Positions 8,899 to 17,184 of a stretch of DNA of 64,000 nt are shown one piece after another (position 1 is the first letter of the stretch; each line of letters begins with the position of its first letter). The DNA comes from Selenomonas bovis DSM 23594 (GTDB lineage: Bacteria; Bacillota; Negativicutes; Selenomonadales; Selenomonadaceae): the NCBI RefSeq assembly GCF_000381005.1, contig NZ_KB908381.1:124001-188000 (forward strand), in the 5' to 3' direction. The translations under genes were made by a program, and so were the position numbers. The notes beneath the pieces are model-generated. The model was not told the DNA's origin and made no database searches. It was given only the letters and a program-made list of their open reading frames with translations.

Positions 8899-9517
8899 AT
8901 TTCATTACCACGCCGCGAATCATGTCGGAGAGCTTCTCGCAATGATCGAGCGTCTCTTCCAAGTTTTCGAGGATGTCCTTCCATTTGATAAGCTCAATCG
9001 GATCCTTGCACTTATCAAAGAGATACGCCATCTCGTGGCGATACACACGGTCGCCCTCGCTCTCAAGGCGCGCAATCTTATGAGCGGAGTCGAGAATCTG
9101 TGCCTGGTTCTTCTTGATGTTCTTCAGGAGGGAAAATGCCTTGATGATCTCCTCCGTACATTCGATGAGTAGCTTCGTCAGGGAAATCGCGCCTGGCATC
9201 GCCTCTCCTGTACGATACATGACCATGCGCTGCAGCGTTCCCTGCAGGAGATCCACGCCGTCGTCCAGCGAATTGGCCAAAGCATAGATATCCTCGCGGT
9301 CGATTGGCGTGATGAACGTCATATTGAGCTTGTCGATGATCTTGTCATTGACAGCGTCAGCCTCATGCTCGATGTCATTGATTTCCTTCACCTTGTCGGA
9401 TGCCTTGCTGTAATCAAGCATGACTTCATCCATCATAAGCGCGCCTTTGTAAAAATACTGGGCGCTCATGATGAATAAATCATAGAACTCTGTGTCCTTC
9501 TTCTTGAAATTGAACAT
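8891..9517 (-). CDS. DUF47 family protein, partner of the phosphate transporter
   Basis: 208 aa, all helical, PhoU-like (DUF47). Typical stretches are MFNFKKKDTEFYDLF, DIEHEADAVNDKIIDKLN and FITPIDREDIYALANSLDDGVD. These proteins are encoded with PiT transporters and are thought to modulate them. The frame is open 28 codons further, but the ATG at 9517 gives the family N-terminus and has GGGGAGG upstream. A good promoter is found just before it. Confidence 0.93.
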   Translation of the reverse strand: MFNFKKKDTEFYDLFIMSAQYFYKGALMMDEVMLDYSKASDKVKEINDIEHEADAVNDKIIDKLNMTFITPIDREDIYALANSLDDGVDLLQGTLQRMVMYRTGEAMPGAISLTKLLIECTEEIIKAFSLLKNIKKNQAQILDSAHKIARLESEGDRVYRHEMAYLFDKCKDPIELIKWKDILENLEETLDHCEKLSDMIRGVVMKYA

Positions 9518-9560
9518 TAATTCTCGAGTCCTCCCCATTTTTATCACATACACACAGATT

Positions 9561-9589
9561 ACTATATCATTTCTGAACCTGTCCAGCAA
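9561..9589 (-). promoter_or_regulatory. Promoter of the DUF47-pit operon
   Basis: Minus-strand -35 TTGCTG (9584-9589) and -10 TATAGT (9561-9566) are separated by exactly 17 bases, 44 bases upstream of the DUF47 start. This separates the operon from iscS. Confidence 0.6.
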
Positions 9590-9625
9590 TAAAAATTTCA
9601 AAGGAAGGACACCATCGCTTCCTGC

Positions 9626-10777
9626 TCACTGGCGACGGATATCCGCGACGATTTCCTGCAGAGCAGCAAGAAAGGACGCCACTTCCGCTTCAGTCGTAAA
9701 GCGGCCGATCGTCACGCGCAGTGCTGACTGCGCGTGCTCTGCATCCTGCCCCATGGCGCGCAGAACATGCGACGGCTCAAGGGAACCCGCGCTGCAGGCG
9801 CTGCCGGCGGAAATGGCAAAGCCTGCCATATCGAGACGAATGAGCAGCGTGTCCTGCCTTATGCCAGCGATACCAAAGCTCAGATGCCCCGGCAGGCAAG
9901 ATGCCGCGTCGAGAGGCCCATTGCGCCAGCTGCCGCGAATCTCCCGCACCCCTGCTGCCAGGCTTTCCCGCAGGGAGCGCAGCCGCTGTGCCTCATCCCT
10001 GAGTGCCTCCTCCGCAAGCGCAGCGGCGCACCCGAGGCCTACGATGGCGGGTACGTTCTCCGTACCTGCGCGCAAGCCGCGTTCCTGCGCCCCGCCGTGC
10101 ACGAAAGCGTCCGGCACGACGCCGCGCCGCAGATAGAGTGCGCCGACACCCTTGGGCGCATAAAGCTTATGGCCGGAGAGCGAGAGCGCATCCACGCTGA
10201 GCGCCTGGACGTCTACCGGCAGATGGCCCACTGCCTGCACGCCATCCGTGTGGAAGAATATTCCGCGCGCGCGGCAAAACGCTCCGATCTCAGCAATCGG
10301 CTCGATGGTGCCGACCTCATTGTTCGCAAGCATCACGCTCACGATACCAGTCGTCTCATCGACTGTCTGCGCAAGTACCGAAAAGGACACTTTTCCCTCC
10401 CTGTCAACAGGAAGATACCGCACGGAAAATCCCTGACGAGCCAGCCATTCGCAGGTGCGGAGTACGGCGTGATGCTCGACGGCTGTCGTGACGATGCCGC
10501 AGGGACGCCCCGCGGCGCGCAGGGAAAACGCCATGCCCTTGAGCGCCCAATTATCGCTCTCGCTGCCGCCGCTCGTAAAGAAAATCTCCTCAGGAGATGC
10601 CCCAAGGAGAGAAGCTGTCTGTCGTCGCGCTTTTTCCACAGCCGCCCGCGCGTCGCGCCCGAAGGAATACTGGCTCGACGGATTGCCATATAGGCCAGCG
10701 AGCGCCTCCGCTACGCATGACGTGACGCGCGGATCCGGCGGCGTCGTCGCCGCGTAGTCAAGATACACAGACTTCAT
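9626..10777 (-). CDS. iscS: Cysteine desulfurase (IscS/NifS type)
   Basis: 383 aa, PLP enzyme. The N-terminus MKSVYLDYAATTPPDP is the class signature. The PLP lysine is in SLSGHKLYAPKG, and the catalytic cysteine is in SAGSACSAGSLEPSHVL near residue 325. It releases sulfur from cysteine as a persulfide for Fe-S clusters and thiolated tRNA. The start is the ATG at 10777 overlapping the regulator's stop as ATGA; the longer frame has no support. No iscU follows. The next gene downstream has its own promoter. Confidence 0.95.
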   Translation of the reverse strand: MKSVYLDYAATTPPDPRVTSCVAEALAGLYGNPSSQYSFGRDARAAVEKARRQTASLLGASPEEIFFTSGGSESDNWALKGMAFSLRAAGRPCGIVTTAVEHHAVLRTCEWLARQGFSVRYLPVDREGKVSFSVLAQTVDETTGIVSVMLANNEVGTIEPIAEIGAFCRARGIFFHTDGVQAVGHLPVDVQALSVDALSLSGHKLYAPKGVGALYLRRGVVPDAFVHGGAQERGLRAGTENVPAIVGLGCAAALAEEALRDEAQRLRSLRESLAAGVREIRGSWRNGPLDAASCLPGHLSFGIAGIRQDTLLIRLDMAGFAISAGSACSAGSLEPSHVLRAMGQDAEHAQSALRVTIGRFTTEAEVASFLAALQEIVADIRRQ

Positions 10778-11217
10778 CTGCCGCACCCCACATTGCCGTG
10801 GCGCCCGTCCCTGCATAGGTCCGCCAGCGTGATGCTCCCGAGCACCTCATTGATGCTGTCGCAGACCTTTTCCCAGATGCCTCGCGTCACACACTCGCCT
10901 GCCCGTGCGCAGGGATGCTGCGATTTCTCATCCGCGAGCAGGCAGTCAACGAGCGCAATGGGCCCTTCCGCCGCTGTGATGATATCGCAGATCGTAATCT
11001 GCTCCGGCGCGCGCGCAAGCTCATACCCGCCCTGTGCGCCGCGGGTGCTCGTCACAAGGCCTGCCTTGCGCAATGTGCCCATGAGCTGCTCGAGATAATT
11101 CTCAGAAAGGCCCTGGCTCAGGGCAATGGTCTTGAGCGGCACGATACCCTTGCCATAGTGCTGGGCAAGTTCATAAAGCGCCGTGACACTGTAACGCCCC
11201 TTTGTCGATAATTTCAT
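10774..11217 (-). CDS. iscR: Rrf2-family regulator, IscR-like
   Basis: 147 aa. The winged HTH is at the N-terminus (MKLSTKGRYSVTALYELAQHYG and the recognition helix GLSENYLEQLMGTLRKAGLV). The C-terminal half carries three cysteines (VDCLLADEK, HPCARAGEC), the arrangement that binds a [2Fe-2S] cluster in IscR, although the first gap is longer than in E. coli. It probably senses Fe-S or cysteine status and controls itself and iscS. CymR-like action on cysteine metabolism is the alternative, but CymR lacks these cysteines. A strong promoter precedes it. Confidence 0.88.
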   Translation of the reverse strand: MKLSTKGRYSVTALYELAQHYGKGIVPLKTIALSQGLSENYLEQLMGTLRKAGLVTSTRGAQGGYELARAPEQITICDIITAAEGPIALVDCLLADEKSQHPCARAGECVTRGIWEKVCDSINEVLGSITLADLCRDGRHGNVGCGR

Positions 11218-11264
11218 ATCAGCACCTCGAATCCCGAGTGATTCTGTCAGATTTCTTTATTCCT

Positions 11265-11293
11265 ATGATAGCAAACCGCCGGCCACTTGTCAA
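11265..11293 (-). promoter_or_regulatory. Promoter of iscR-iscS
   Basis: -35 TTGACA (11288-11293) and -10 TATCAT (11265-11270) on the minus strand, 17-base spacer. The 48-base leader before iscR contains the partial palindrome AATCACTCGGGATT, a possible autoregulatory site; that part is a guess. Confidence 0.7.
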
Positions 11294-11332
11294 AGCGGCC
11301 GACAGATGCCAGGCTTCATAATCAGTGATTCG

Positions 11333-12667
11333 TCAATACCGCTGCGGCCAGCAATCATGCAGGTACGCGCCGAGTCGCGCCTCTGCGCCGTTCTCCGTCG
11401 GCCGATAGTAGCGCGCCTGCTTCAGCTTATCCGGCAGATACTGCTGCGGCGTGAAGTGCCCCGCATAGTCGTGCGGATAAACATACGTCGTGCCATGACC
11501 GAGTGCTGCCGCCCCCTTGTAATGCGCGTCTCGCAAATGCAGAGGCACCCCGCCGCAATTCTTGCTGCGCACGTCCTTGAGCGCCGTCTCGATACCGCGA
11601 TAGGCCGCGTTGCTCTTCGGCGCTGACGCGACATACGTCACCGCCTGCCCAAGCGTGATACGCGCCTCCGGCAGTCCGATGAACTGCACAGCCTGCGCTG
11701 CTGCCATCGCGACGACGAGTGCCATCGGATCGGCATTCCCTACGTCTTCCGAGGCACAGATAACGATGCGGCGCGCGATGAAATTGACATCCTCGCCGCC
11801 CGCGAGCATGCGTGCGAGGTAATGCAAGGCTGCATCCGGATCGCTGCCGCGCATGCTCTTGATGAAAGCAGACGCTGTATCGTAATGATTATCGCCTTTC
11901 TTATCATACGACTGGACACGCTCTCCGAGGATGCTCTCAAGAAGCTCCTGCGTCAATGTGCCGCCGGTCGGTGGCAGCATCGCGGCCATCTCCTCGAGCA
12001 GATTGAGTGCCATGCGGGCATCTCCGCCCGCGAACTGCGCAATCGCGGCGAGGATACCGTCCGCCGCTTTGATGGAACGACCGCCCAGTCCCCTGTCGCT
12101 GTCCGTGAGCGCCCGCTCACAAATGCTTGCAACCTGTGCGTCGGTGAGCTTCTGCAGCCGCACGACGCGCACACGAGAGAGCAAAGCGTGATTCACCTCG
12201 AAAAAGGGATTCTCCGTCGTCGCGCCAATCAAGATGAGACGTCCATCCTCGACGTAGGGGAGCAGCACATCCTGCTGGCTCTTGTTGAACCTGTGGATCT
12301 CATCGATGAACACGATAGTGCGACGCGCATAGAACTTCCGCTGCTCCTCCGCCTCTTTGACGATGGCACGCAGATCCGCGATGCCCGAGGCCACCGCATT
12401 GAGTTTCTCGAACACGCTATGCGTGTGCGCGGCAATCATCTGGGCAAGCGTCGTCTTGCCCGTGCCCGGCGGCCCGAAGAGGATCATGGACGGCACCTGG
12501 TCCGCCTCCATCATGCGGCGCAGGAAACGTCCGGCACCGACGGCTTCCTGCTGCCCGACAAACTCCTCGAATGTACGCGGCCGCATCCGCTGCGCAAGCG
12601 GCACAAATCGCGCTGCGCCGCCTGACGATGCTTCCTCTGCCGCGGAAAACAAATCCATATCCTCCAT
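11333..12667 (-). CDS. rarA: Replication-associated recombination protein A (RarA/MgsA ATPase)
   Basis: 444 aa AAA+ ATPase. Walker A GPPGTGKTT is at 65-73, Walker B IVFIDEIHRFNK near 120, sensor 1 ATTENP, and the C-terminal MgsA tetramerisation region has YDKKGDNHYDTASAFIKSMRGSDPDAALHYLARML. RarA acts at stalled replication forks. The gene sits 15 bases after dut, so the two likely form one unit. Start ATG at 12667; GGAGG lies about 10 bases upstream. Confidence 0.96.
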   Translation of the reverse strand: MEDMDLFSAAEEASSGGAARFVPLAQRMRPRTFEEFVGQQEAVGAGRFLRRMMEADQVPSMILFGPPGTGKTTLAQMIAAHTHSVFEKLNAVASGIADLRAIVKEAEEQRKFYARRTIVFIDEIHRFNKSQQDVLLPYVEDGRLILIGATTENPFFEVNHALLSRVRVVRLQKLTDAQVASICERALTDSDRGLGGRSIKAADGILAAIAQFAGGDARMALNLLEEMAAMLPPTGGTLTQELLESILGERVQSYDKKGDNHYDTASAFIKSMRGSDPDAALHYLARMLAGGEDVNFIARRIVICASEDVGNADPMALVVAMAAAQAVQFIGLPEARITLGQAVTYVASAPKSNAAYRGIETALKDVRSKNCGGVPLHLRDAHYKGAAALGHGTTYVYPHDYAGHFTPQQYLPDKLKQARYYRPTENGAEARLGAYLHDCWPQRY

Positions 12668-12682
12668 GTGCGTTCTGCCTCC

Positions 12683-13132
12683 TCAGCCGCGTCCCGTAGA
12701 GCCGAAACCGCCCTTGCGTATGCCGCCTGCCGCATCGTCGTCCGCCATAAGATAGTGCGAAAAAATCCCTTGGGCCAGTCGCTCCCCCTTGTGCACAGTG
12801 AGCGGCGAAGTGCCAAGATTAAGCACAGCGACCTGTATGTGTCCTTCATTCTGCTCGTTTCCATAATAATCAGCGTCGATGACGCCGATGCCGTTGGCAA
12901 GCAGCAGCGAATGGCGCAGTGCCATACTCGAGCGGATGGAGATGCAGAGCACCTCCCCCGGCTGCATATACGCCTTGAGCCCTGTCGGCACCAGCGTCAC
13001 GCGACCGGGCGACAGGACGGTATCCGCCGCCGCCGCGAGATCATAGCCCGCGCTCGCCGCCGTCTTGCGCTGCGGCAGCGCGATGCCCTGCCCTGCATAC
13101 GCCGTCACTACCTCGAACCCTCGTTGCTTCAT
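12683..13132 (-). CDS. dut: Deoxyuridine 5'-triphosphate nucleotidohydrolase
   Basis: 149 aa trimeric dUTPase. All five motifs are visible: AGYDLAAA, RSSMALR, GVIDADYYG (motif 3 with the catalytic Asp), ERLAQGIF and the C-terminal GGFGSTGRG. It hydrolyses dUTP to dUMP, keeping uracil out of DNA. A longer frame starts with TTG at 13147, but GGAGG lies 8 bases before the ATG at 13132, which is chosen. It is followed by rarA and preceded by the hfq terminator. Confidence 0.95.
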   Translation of the reverse strand: MKQRGFEVVTAYAGQGIALPQRKTAASAGYDLAAAADTVLSPGRVTLVPTGLKAYMQPGEVLCISIRSSMALRHSLLLANGIGVIDADYYGNEQNEGHIQVAVLNLGTSPLTVHKGERLAQGIFSHYLMADDDAAGGIRKGGFGSTGRG

Positions 13133-13149
13133 TCCTTTTCCCTCCAACG

Positions 13150-13184
13150 AAAAATACTGCCCTTCCGTGCAGGAACGGCAGTAT
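13150..13184 (-). terminator. Terminator after hfq
   Basis: Minus-strand stem ATACTGCC/GGCAGTAT, extended inward by GTTCC/GGAA, followed by TTTTTCG. It separates the miaA-hfq unit from dut-rarA. Confidence 0.8.
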
Positions 13185-13198
13185 CGGTCAGGAAGATG

Positions 13199-13456
13199 TC
13201 ATGCCTCTTCCTTTTTTTCCGCTTTCTCACTCGTGAAATTCGTATTGATGGGACGCGCCGGCGTCACCGTGGAAATGGCATGCTTGTAGATCATCTGCTG
13301 TTTGCCCATGGAGTCGATGATAACCGTGAAGTTATCAAAGCCGCGTACATTTCCCTTGATCTGGAAGCCATTGACGAGATGAACCGTCACGGCGACATTC
13401 TCCTTACGCACCTGATTCAGGAAACTATCCTGAAGATTGATGGTTTTCGTTACCAC
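13199..13456 (-). CDS. hfq: RNA chaperone Hfq
   Basis: 85 aa. Sm fold with [18 protein letters not shown] at the N-terminus, [20 protein letters not shown] (Sm1) and the Sm2 motif YKHAIS. Hfq forms a hexamer and matches small RNAs to mRNAs. The start is GTG: GAGGTGA lies 5 bases before it, and the frame's earlier ATG has no such support and would add 27 odd residues. The C-terminus is short and acidic/basic mixed (EKAEKKEEA). It lies downstream of miaA, the order also seen in many proteobacteria. Confidence 0.95.
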   Translation of the reverse strand: MVTKTINLQDSFLNQVRKENVAVTVHLVNGFQIKGNVRGFDNFTVIIDSMGKQQMIYKHAISTVTPARPINTNFTSEKAEKKEEA

Positions 13457-13563
13457 TGAAATCACCTCAACTAAAATTCTTGCCGACATACTGCGCTTGA
13501 GGAGTGACGAATGTATCCGCCTTTCCGCGCCCTGCACTTGCCGCTATGGTCTTATTTCGACTC

Positions 13564-14505
13564 TTAACGGAAAAATCCTCTTATATTCCAAAGAATCTCG
13601 TTAAGAATCTTTTCCTCAGACTTGCCTGATACATCAAACCAATGAATATACCCCATCCGGCGAAACCACGTGAGCTGGCGCTTCGCAAAATGTCGCGTCG
13701 CACGCGCGATGGCGGCGAGCGCTTCCTCCCACGTGCCGTGATCAGCGAGATATGCCGCCATTTCCTTGTAGCCGATGCCTTGCATTGGTTGCATATCGGG
13801 CGTCACACCAACTGCGAGCAAGCCGCGCACTTCAGCCGCGAGTCCCTGCGCTGCCATCGCTCTCACGCGCGCGTCGATGCGCGCATAAAGCTCCGCGCGC
13901 GAACGTGCGAGGCCGATGACATAGACATCATAAGCAAGGTTGCCGCGCTTGCGACGAGAGATCGACTCTCCGCCAGTCGATGCGACCTCAAGCGCCCGGA
14001 TGACGCGACGTACATTGTGCGGATGAATGGTGCTGGCCGCTACGGGGTCCTTTTCCCGCAGAAGCGCATAGATATAGTCGCCGCCGCGCTCGTCAGCAAC
14101 CGCCTGCATTCTCGCGCGAAAGGCTGCATCGCCCCCCGCAGCATTAAACGCATAGCCCTCGAGGAGCGACTGCACATAGAGGCCGGTACCACCGACGAGC
14201 AACGGCAGACGCCCCTTCTCGTTGAGCGAGTGGATCAGCCGCCCTGCCTCCTGCTGGAATTCCTGCACACTGTAACGCTCCTCCGGCGCCCGGATATCGA
14301 TGAGATGATGCACGATGCCGCCGCGCTCTTCCCATGTAGGTTTGGCCGTCCCCACATCGAAACCTCGATAGACGAGCATGGAATCTCCAGATATAATCTC
14401 TGCCCGGAGCGCTTGCGCCAATCCGATGGAAAGCGCTGTCTTGCCGACAGCCGTCGGACCGAGCAGGACAATGAGACGATCTTTTCCCTGTCGTGTCTTC
14501 TTCAT
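13564..14505 (-). CDS. miaA: tRNA dimethylallyltransferase MiaA
   Basis: 313 aa. P-loop GPTAVGKTALSIGLA is near the N-terminus, followed by ISGDSMLVYRGFDVGTAKP (DSxQ-like motif, here DSMLVYRG), LLVGGTGLYVQSLL, and the C-terminal KRQLTWFRRM. It adds a dimethylallyl group to A37 of tRNAs reading UNN codons. The ATG at 14505 overlaps the upstream stop as ATGA; the longer frame starting at 14610 is rejected. hfq is 107 bases downstream. Confidence 0.96.
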   Translation of the reverse strand: MKKTRQGKDRLIVLLGPTAVGKTALSIGLAQALRAEIISGDSMLVYRGFDVGTAKPTWEERGGIVHHLIDIRAPEERYSVQEFQQEAGRLIHSLNEKGRLPLLVGGTGLYVQSLLEGYAFNAAGGDAAFRARMQAVADERGGDYIYALLREKDPVAASTIHPHNVRRVIRALEVASTGGESISRRKRGNLAYDVYVIGLARSRAELYARIDARVRAMAAQGLAAEVRGLLAVGVTPDMQPMQGIGYKEMAAYLADHGTWEEALAAIARATRHFAKRQLTWFRRMGYIHWFDVSGKSEEKILNEILWNIRGFFR

Positions 14506-15179
14506 GCCAGCGAGAGCGACTGCCCCGGGGCTACGATGTGAACCTCCGCCTTGGACATCGCCTCCGTGACCTCCTTGTATTTTTTCACATCCTGCGCGAT
14601 GACAGGCCATGTGTCATAGTGCATCGGGATGACGTGGCGCGCGCCGAGCCACTGCGCCGCGAGTGCCGCGTCCTCGAGCCCCATCGTATAATAATCGCCA
14701 ATCGGCAGCAGCGCATAGTCAATGGCATCCTTGCGGCCGATCAGCTGCATATCGCTGAAGAGCGCCGTATCCCCCGCGAAGTAGATGACACTCCCGCCAA
14801 AGTAGACGACGAAGCCACAGGCAATGCCGCCGGCAACGCCTGCGCTGTGCTGGGCAAGCGTCAGCCGTACCTTGCCGAACGGCAGCGTGGTCGAACCGCC
14901 GAGATTCATGCCATGCAATTTCATCGCATCGACCTGCTGGCCGAGCAGAGCCAGCACCTCCGGTGTCCCCACAACCTCTGCGCCCGTGCGCGCGGCAATC
15001 GCACCCGCATCGCCGATGTGGTCTCCATGCGCATGTGAGACAAGGATGAAATCTGCCTCCACCTCATCTGCCTTGATGGTGGCCGCAGGATTCCCCGTGA
15101 GGAACGGATCCGTCAGCAGCTTGTATTTCCCATCATCGAGCAGGAAACAGGAATGACCGTAATACGTGAACGTTACCAT
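14502..15179 (-). CDS. MBL-fold hydrolase, UPF0173 family
   Basis: 225 aa. It starts MVTFTYYGHSCFLLDDGKYK, the UPF0173 signature, with the metal-binding motif SHAHGDHIGD near residue 50 and later ligands in YFAGDTALFSD and PMHYDTWPVI. These are cytosolic metal-dependent hydrolases whose substrate is unknown. It is the first gene of a run with miaA and hfq. Repeat A copy 1 lies just upstream. Confidence 0.9.
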   Translation of the reverse strand: MVTFTYYGHSCFLLDDGKYKLLTDPFLTGNPAATIKADEVEADFILVSHAHGDHIGDAGAIAARTGAEVVGTPEVLALLGQQVDAMKLHGMNLGGSTTLPFGKVRLTLAQHSAGVAGGIACGFVVYFGGSVIYFAGDTALFSDMQLIGRKDAIDYALLPIGDYYTMGLEDAALAAQWLGARHVIPMHYDTWPVIAQDVKKYKEVTEAMSKAEVHIVAPGQSLSLA

Positions 15180-15210
15180 AGTATCTCCCCTCCATATGTG
15201 CAGTGCAATT

Positions 15211-15380
15211 TCCTTAGGGAACCGCTGATTAAATGAGGTGCTCCGGATTTACGTGGATGCGCTGTACTCTTCGGAGACAAACCGCAGGCGTAGCCAAAGC
15301 TACGCTGAGGATGTCAGGGCGACGAGAGGACAGTGCAGACGCGTGAAGACGAAGCACCGAATGAATCAGGGGTTCCTTAG
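15211..15380. repeat. Family A structured repeat, copy 1
   Basis: This fills most of the 316-base gap between the UPF0173 gene and the thiamine pyrophosphokinase gene. The ends are inverted (GGAACCGCTGATT at 15218, AATCAGGGGTTCC at 15364) and flanked by TTAG on both sides. Inside are nested helices: GGTGCT 15237-15242 with AGCACC 15353-15358; GCGCTGT 15259-15265 with ACAGTGC 15330-15336; hairpin CTC-TTCG-GAG 15267-15276; hairpin GCGTAGC-CAAA-GCTACGC 15288-15305. The core AGGGCGACGAGAGGAC (15316-15331) is identical in all three copies. No protein-coding sense was found; the short open frame through it is not credible. Confidence 0.85.
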
Positions 15381-15392
15381 GCGCCCTACGAA

Positions 15393-15421
15393 TTTACGTG
15401 TGCCCTCACCAGTGTTACAAT
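15393..15421 (+). promoter_or_regulatory. Promoter of the thiamine pyrophosphokinase gene
   Basis: -35 TTTACG (15393-15398) and -10 TACAAT (15416-15421), 17-base spacer, directly beside the right end of repeat A copy 1. Confidence 0.5.
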
Positions 15422-15495
15422 AATTATAGCATAGAACGTCACGCAGAAAAACATCTGCATGACGAACCAAGGAACCCAAGGAAGGAGCGTGTCCC

Positions 15496-16335
15496 ATGAC
15501 GAAAGAAGAACTCAATCTGCCGCAAGTGCAAGTGAATTTCCACCGCCCACTGCCAGAAGCCTGCCGTCTGCTCGTGCTCGGCGGCAGAACACCCGCCACG
15601 AATTGGTTGCAGACACTTCTGGAACAGTCTCCTGCACCGAAGCTCTGGGCCATCGATCACGGCGTTGATGCCTGCCGCAGCGCATCTGCCCTGCCGGATG
15701 TCCTCCTCGGCGATGCCGACAGCGCGGCACCGGAAAACTGGTCCTGGGGCGCAGCCCACGCCGCTGTCACGGAACGCCACCCTCCAGAAAAAGATCTCAC
15801 CGATACGCAGCTCGCCCTCGCGCGCGCTGCCGAGCAAGCGCCTGCCGTCTTGCTGCTCACGGGCGCTTTCGGCGGACGTTTTGACCACGCATTCAGCACA
15901 GTCTTTTCCGCTGCACAGCAGCCTGGCACATGCCTGCTCGCCGACGACCGGGAGATCCTGCTGTTCGTCCGTGGCGGCGAGCAGATCAGCATCCACTGCC
16001 TGCAGGCACCGGCTGCCATTTCCTTGCTGCCGCTCACGGAACGCGTGCAGGGCGTCACGCTCACTGGCACGCATTGGCCACTCGTGGACGCATCACTCAT
16101 ACAGGCCAAGCCGTATGCCGTGAGCAATGTGCTCGCGGCTGACGCGAACACCATCGACGTTCATATCCGCCAGGGGATACTCGGTGTCCACCTCGTCTTC
16201 GAGTCAGCAAGCGATACTCTGCATTGCCCAAGTAGAGAACACGGAGATCTCTGCTCATCTTGCCGTTCACTCAGCGCATGTGACGCTGACGAACCACCTC
16301 GTAAAGCACAACAGCAGATGACACCGCAACGTTGA
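15496..16335 (+). CDS. Thiamine pyrophosphokinase, with an atypical C-terminal tail
   Basis: 279 aa. The catalytic domain shows LLVLGGR, LGDADS (71-76; usually LGDFDS), EKDLTDTQLA (98-107) and GAFGGRFDH (123-131), the four motifs of the TPK/ThiN family that makes thiamine diphosphate. Homology ends around GVHLVFE (residue 236). The last 43 residues are Cys-, Ser- and Gln-rich, end many codons in A or T unlike the rest of the gene, and overlap the 3' end of the opposing methyltransferase gene by 65 bases. The native stop may have been lost. The start is supported by AAGGAAGGAG. Confidence 0.85.
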   Translation: MTKEELNLPQVQVNFHRPLPEACRLLVLGGRTPATNWLQTLLEQSPAPKLWAIDHGVDACRSASALPDVLLGDADSAAPENWSWGAAHAAVTERHPPEKDLTDTQLALARAAEQAPAVLLLTGAFGGRFDHAFSTVFSAAQQPGTCLLADDREILLFVRGGEQISIHCLQAPAAISLLPLTERVQGVTLTGTHWPLVDASLIQAKPYAVSNVLAADANTIDVHIRQGILGVHLVFESASDTLHCPSREHGDLCSSCRSLSACDADEPPRKAQQQMTPQR

Positions 16336-17092
16336 GCGATTCCGCGCGTCCGAACATGGGAATATAGATTTTCTTGCTCTCATCAAGCAGTTCTCTGGAG
16401 ACGCCATTCCCCTCATTGCCGAATATGATGCCTGTGGCGCCTGTATAATCTGCCGCAAAATGAGGTTCAGCCGCCGCGTCGAGCGCCGTTGCATAAAGGC
16501 GCAGCCGCTCGGCGCCAGCAAACCGAAAGAAGTCCTCTCGCGACACCTCCACAGCAAGCGGCAGATAAAAGAGCGACCCCATCGCCGCGCGCACCACCTT
16601 GGGACTGAAAGCGTCGGTGCAGCCTTTGAGTAGGATTACTCCTGACATGCCGGCAGCATCCGCAGTGCGCAGGATCGTGCCGAGATTGCCAGGATCCTGT
16701 ACGCCGTCGAGGACGACGTAGCACGGACGTGCGCCCGCCTCTCTCCCGAGTGCATCCAGCGTCAGCGTCTTGCGCACAAGGACGAGCAGCAGTCCCTGTG
16801 GATGCTCCGTGCCACTCGCCTTTGCGTACAGAGCCTCACTCACACAGCCTACGGGAACCAGCTTTTCCTTCAATTGTGCGAGAATCTTCCGCACGCGCGG
16901 CTGCTGCACCGCATGCTCCGAGACAAGCGCAAAGGAAATCTGCCAATTTGACGCAGCCGCCATTTCAGCCAGCCGTACACCTTCTGCCACAAAGAGGCCC
17001 ATCTTCGCTCTCTGCTTTCTCTGCTGCAGACGCGCCGCCAACTTGATTTTTGCATTGGCTTCACTCGTGATGCGCTCCCATGTCTCCTGCAT
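16271..17092 (-). CDS. SPOUT-fold RNA methyltransferase (TrmH/SpoU family)
   Basis: 273 aa. The N-terminal substrate-binding domain (KIKLAARLQQRKQRAKMGLFVAEG) is followed by the knotted SpoU domain with motifs NLGTILRTADAAG, FGNEGNGVSREL and SLNVAVSSAVVLYEVVRQR. It 2'-O-methylates ribose in rRNA or tRNA using SAM; the exact nucleotide cannot be told. Start ATG after GGGAGG. Its 3' end overlaps the opposing TPK gene. Confidence 0.92.
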   Translation of the reverse strand: MQETWERITSEANAKIKLAARLQQRKQRAKMGLFVAEGVRLAEMAAASNWQISFALVSEHAVQQPRVRKILAQLKEKLVPVGCVSEALYAKASGTEHPQGLLLVLVRKTLTLDALGREAGARPCYVVLDGVQDPGNLGTILRTADAAGMSGVILLKGCTDAFSPKVVRAAMGSLFYLPLAVEVSREDFFRFAGAERLRLYATALDAAAEPHFAADYTGATGIIFGNEGNGVSRELLDESKKIYIPMFGRAESLNVAVSSAVVLYEVVRQRHMR

Positions 17093-17184
17093 CGTACTCC
17101 TCCCAATTCACCAATCATAATTTCATACGGCTGCACGCACAAATATGCACTGCATGGATATCATGCATCTGTCTTAATAGCAAA

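Noticed and set aside
15238-15423. Short open frame running through repeat A copy 1
   Set aside because: The equivalent frame is not kept in copies 2 and 3, whereas the RNA fold is, so the element is non-coding.
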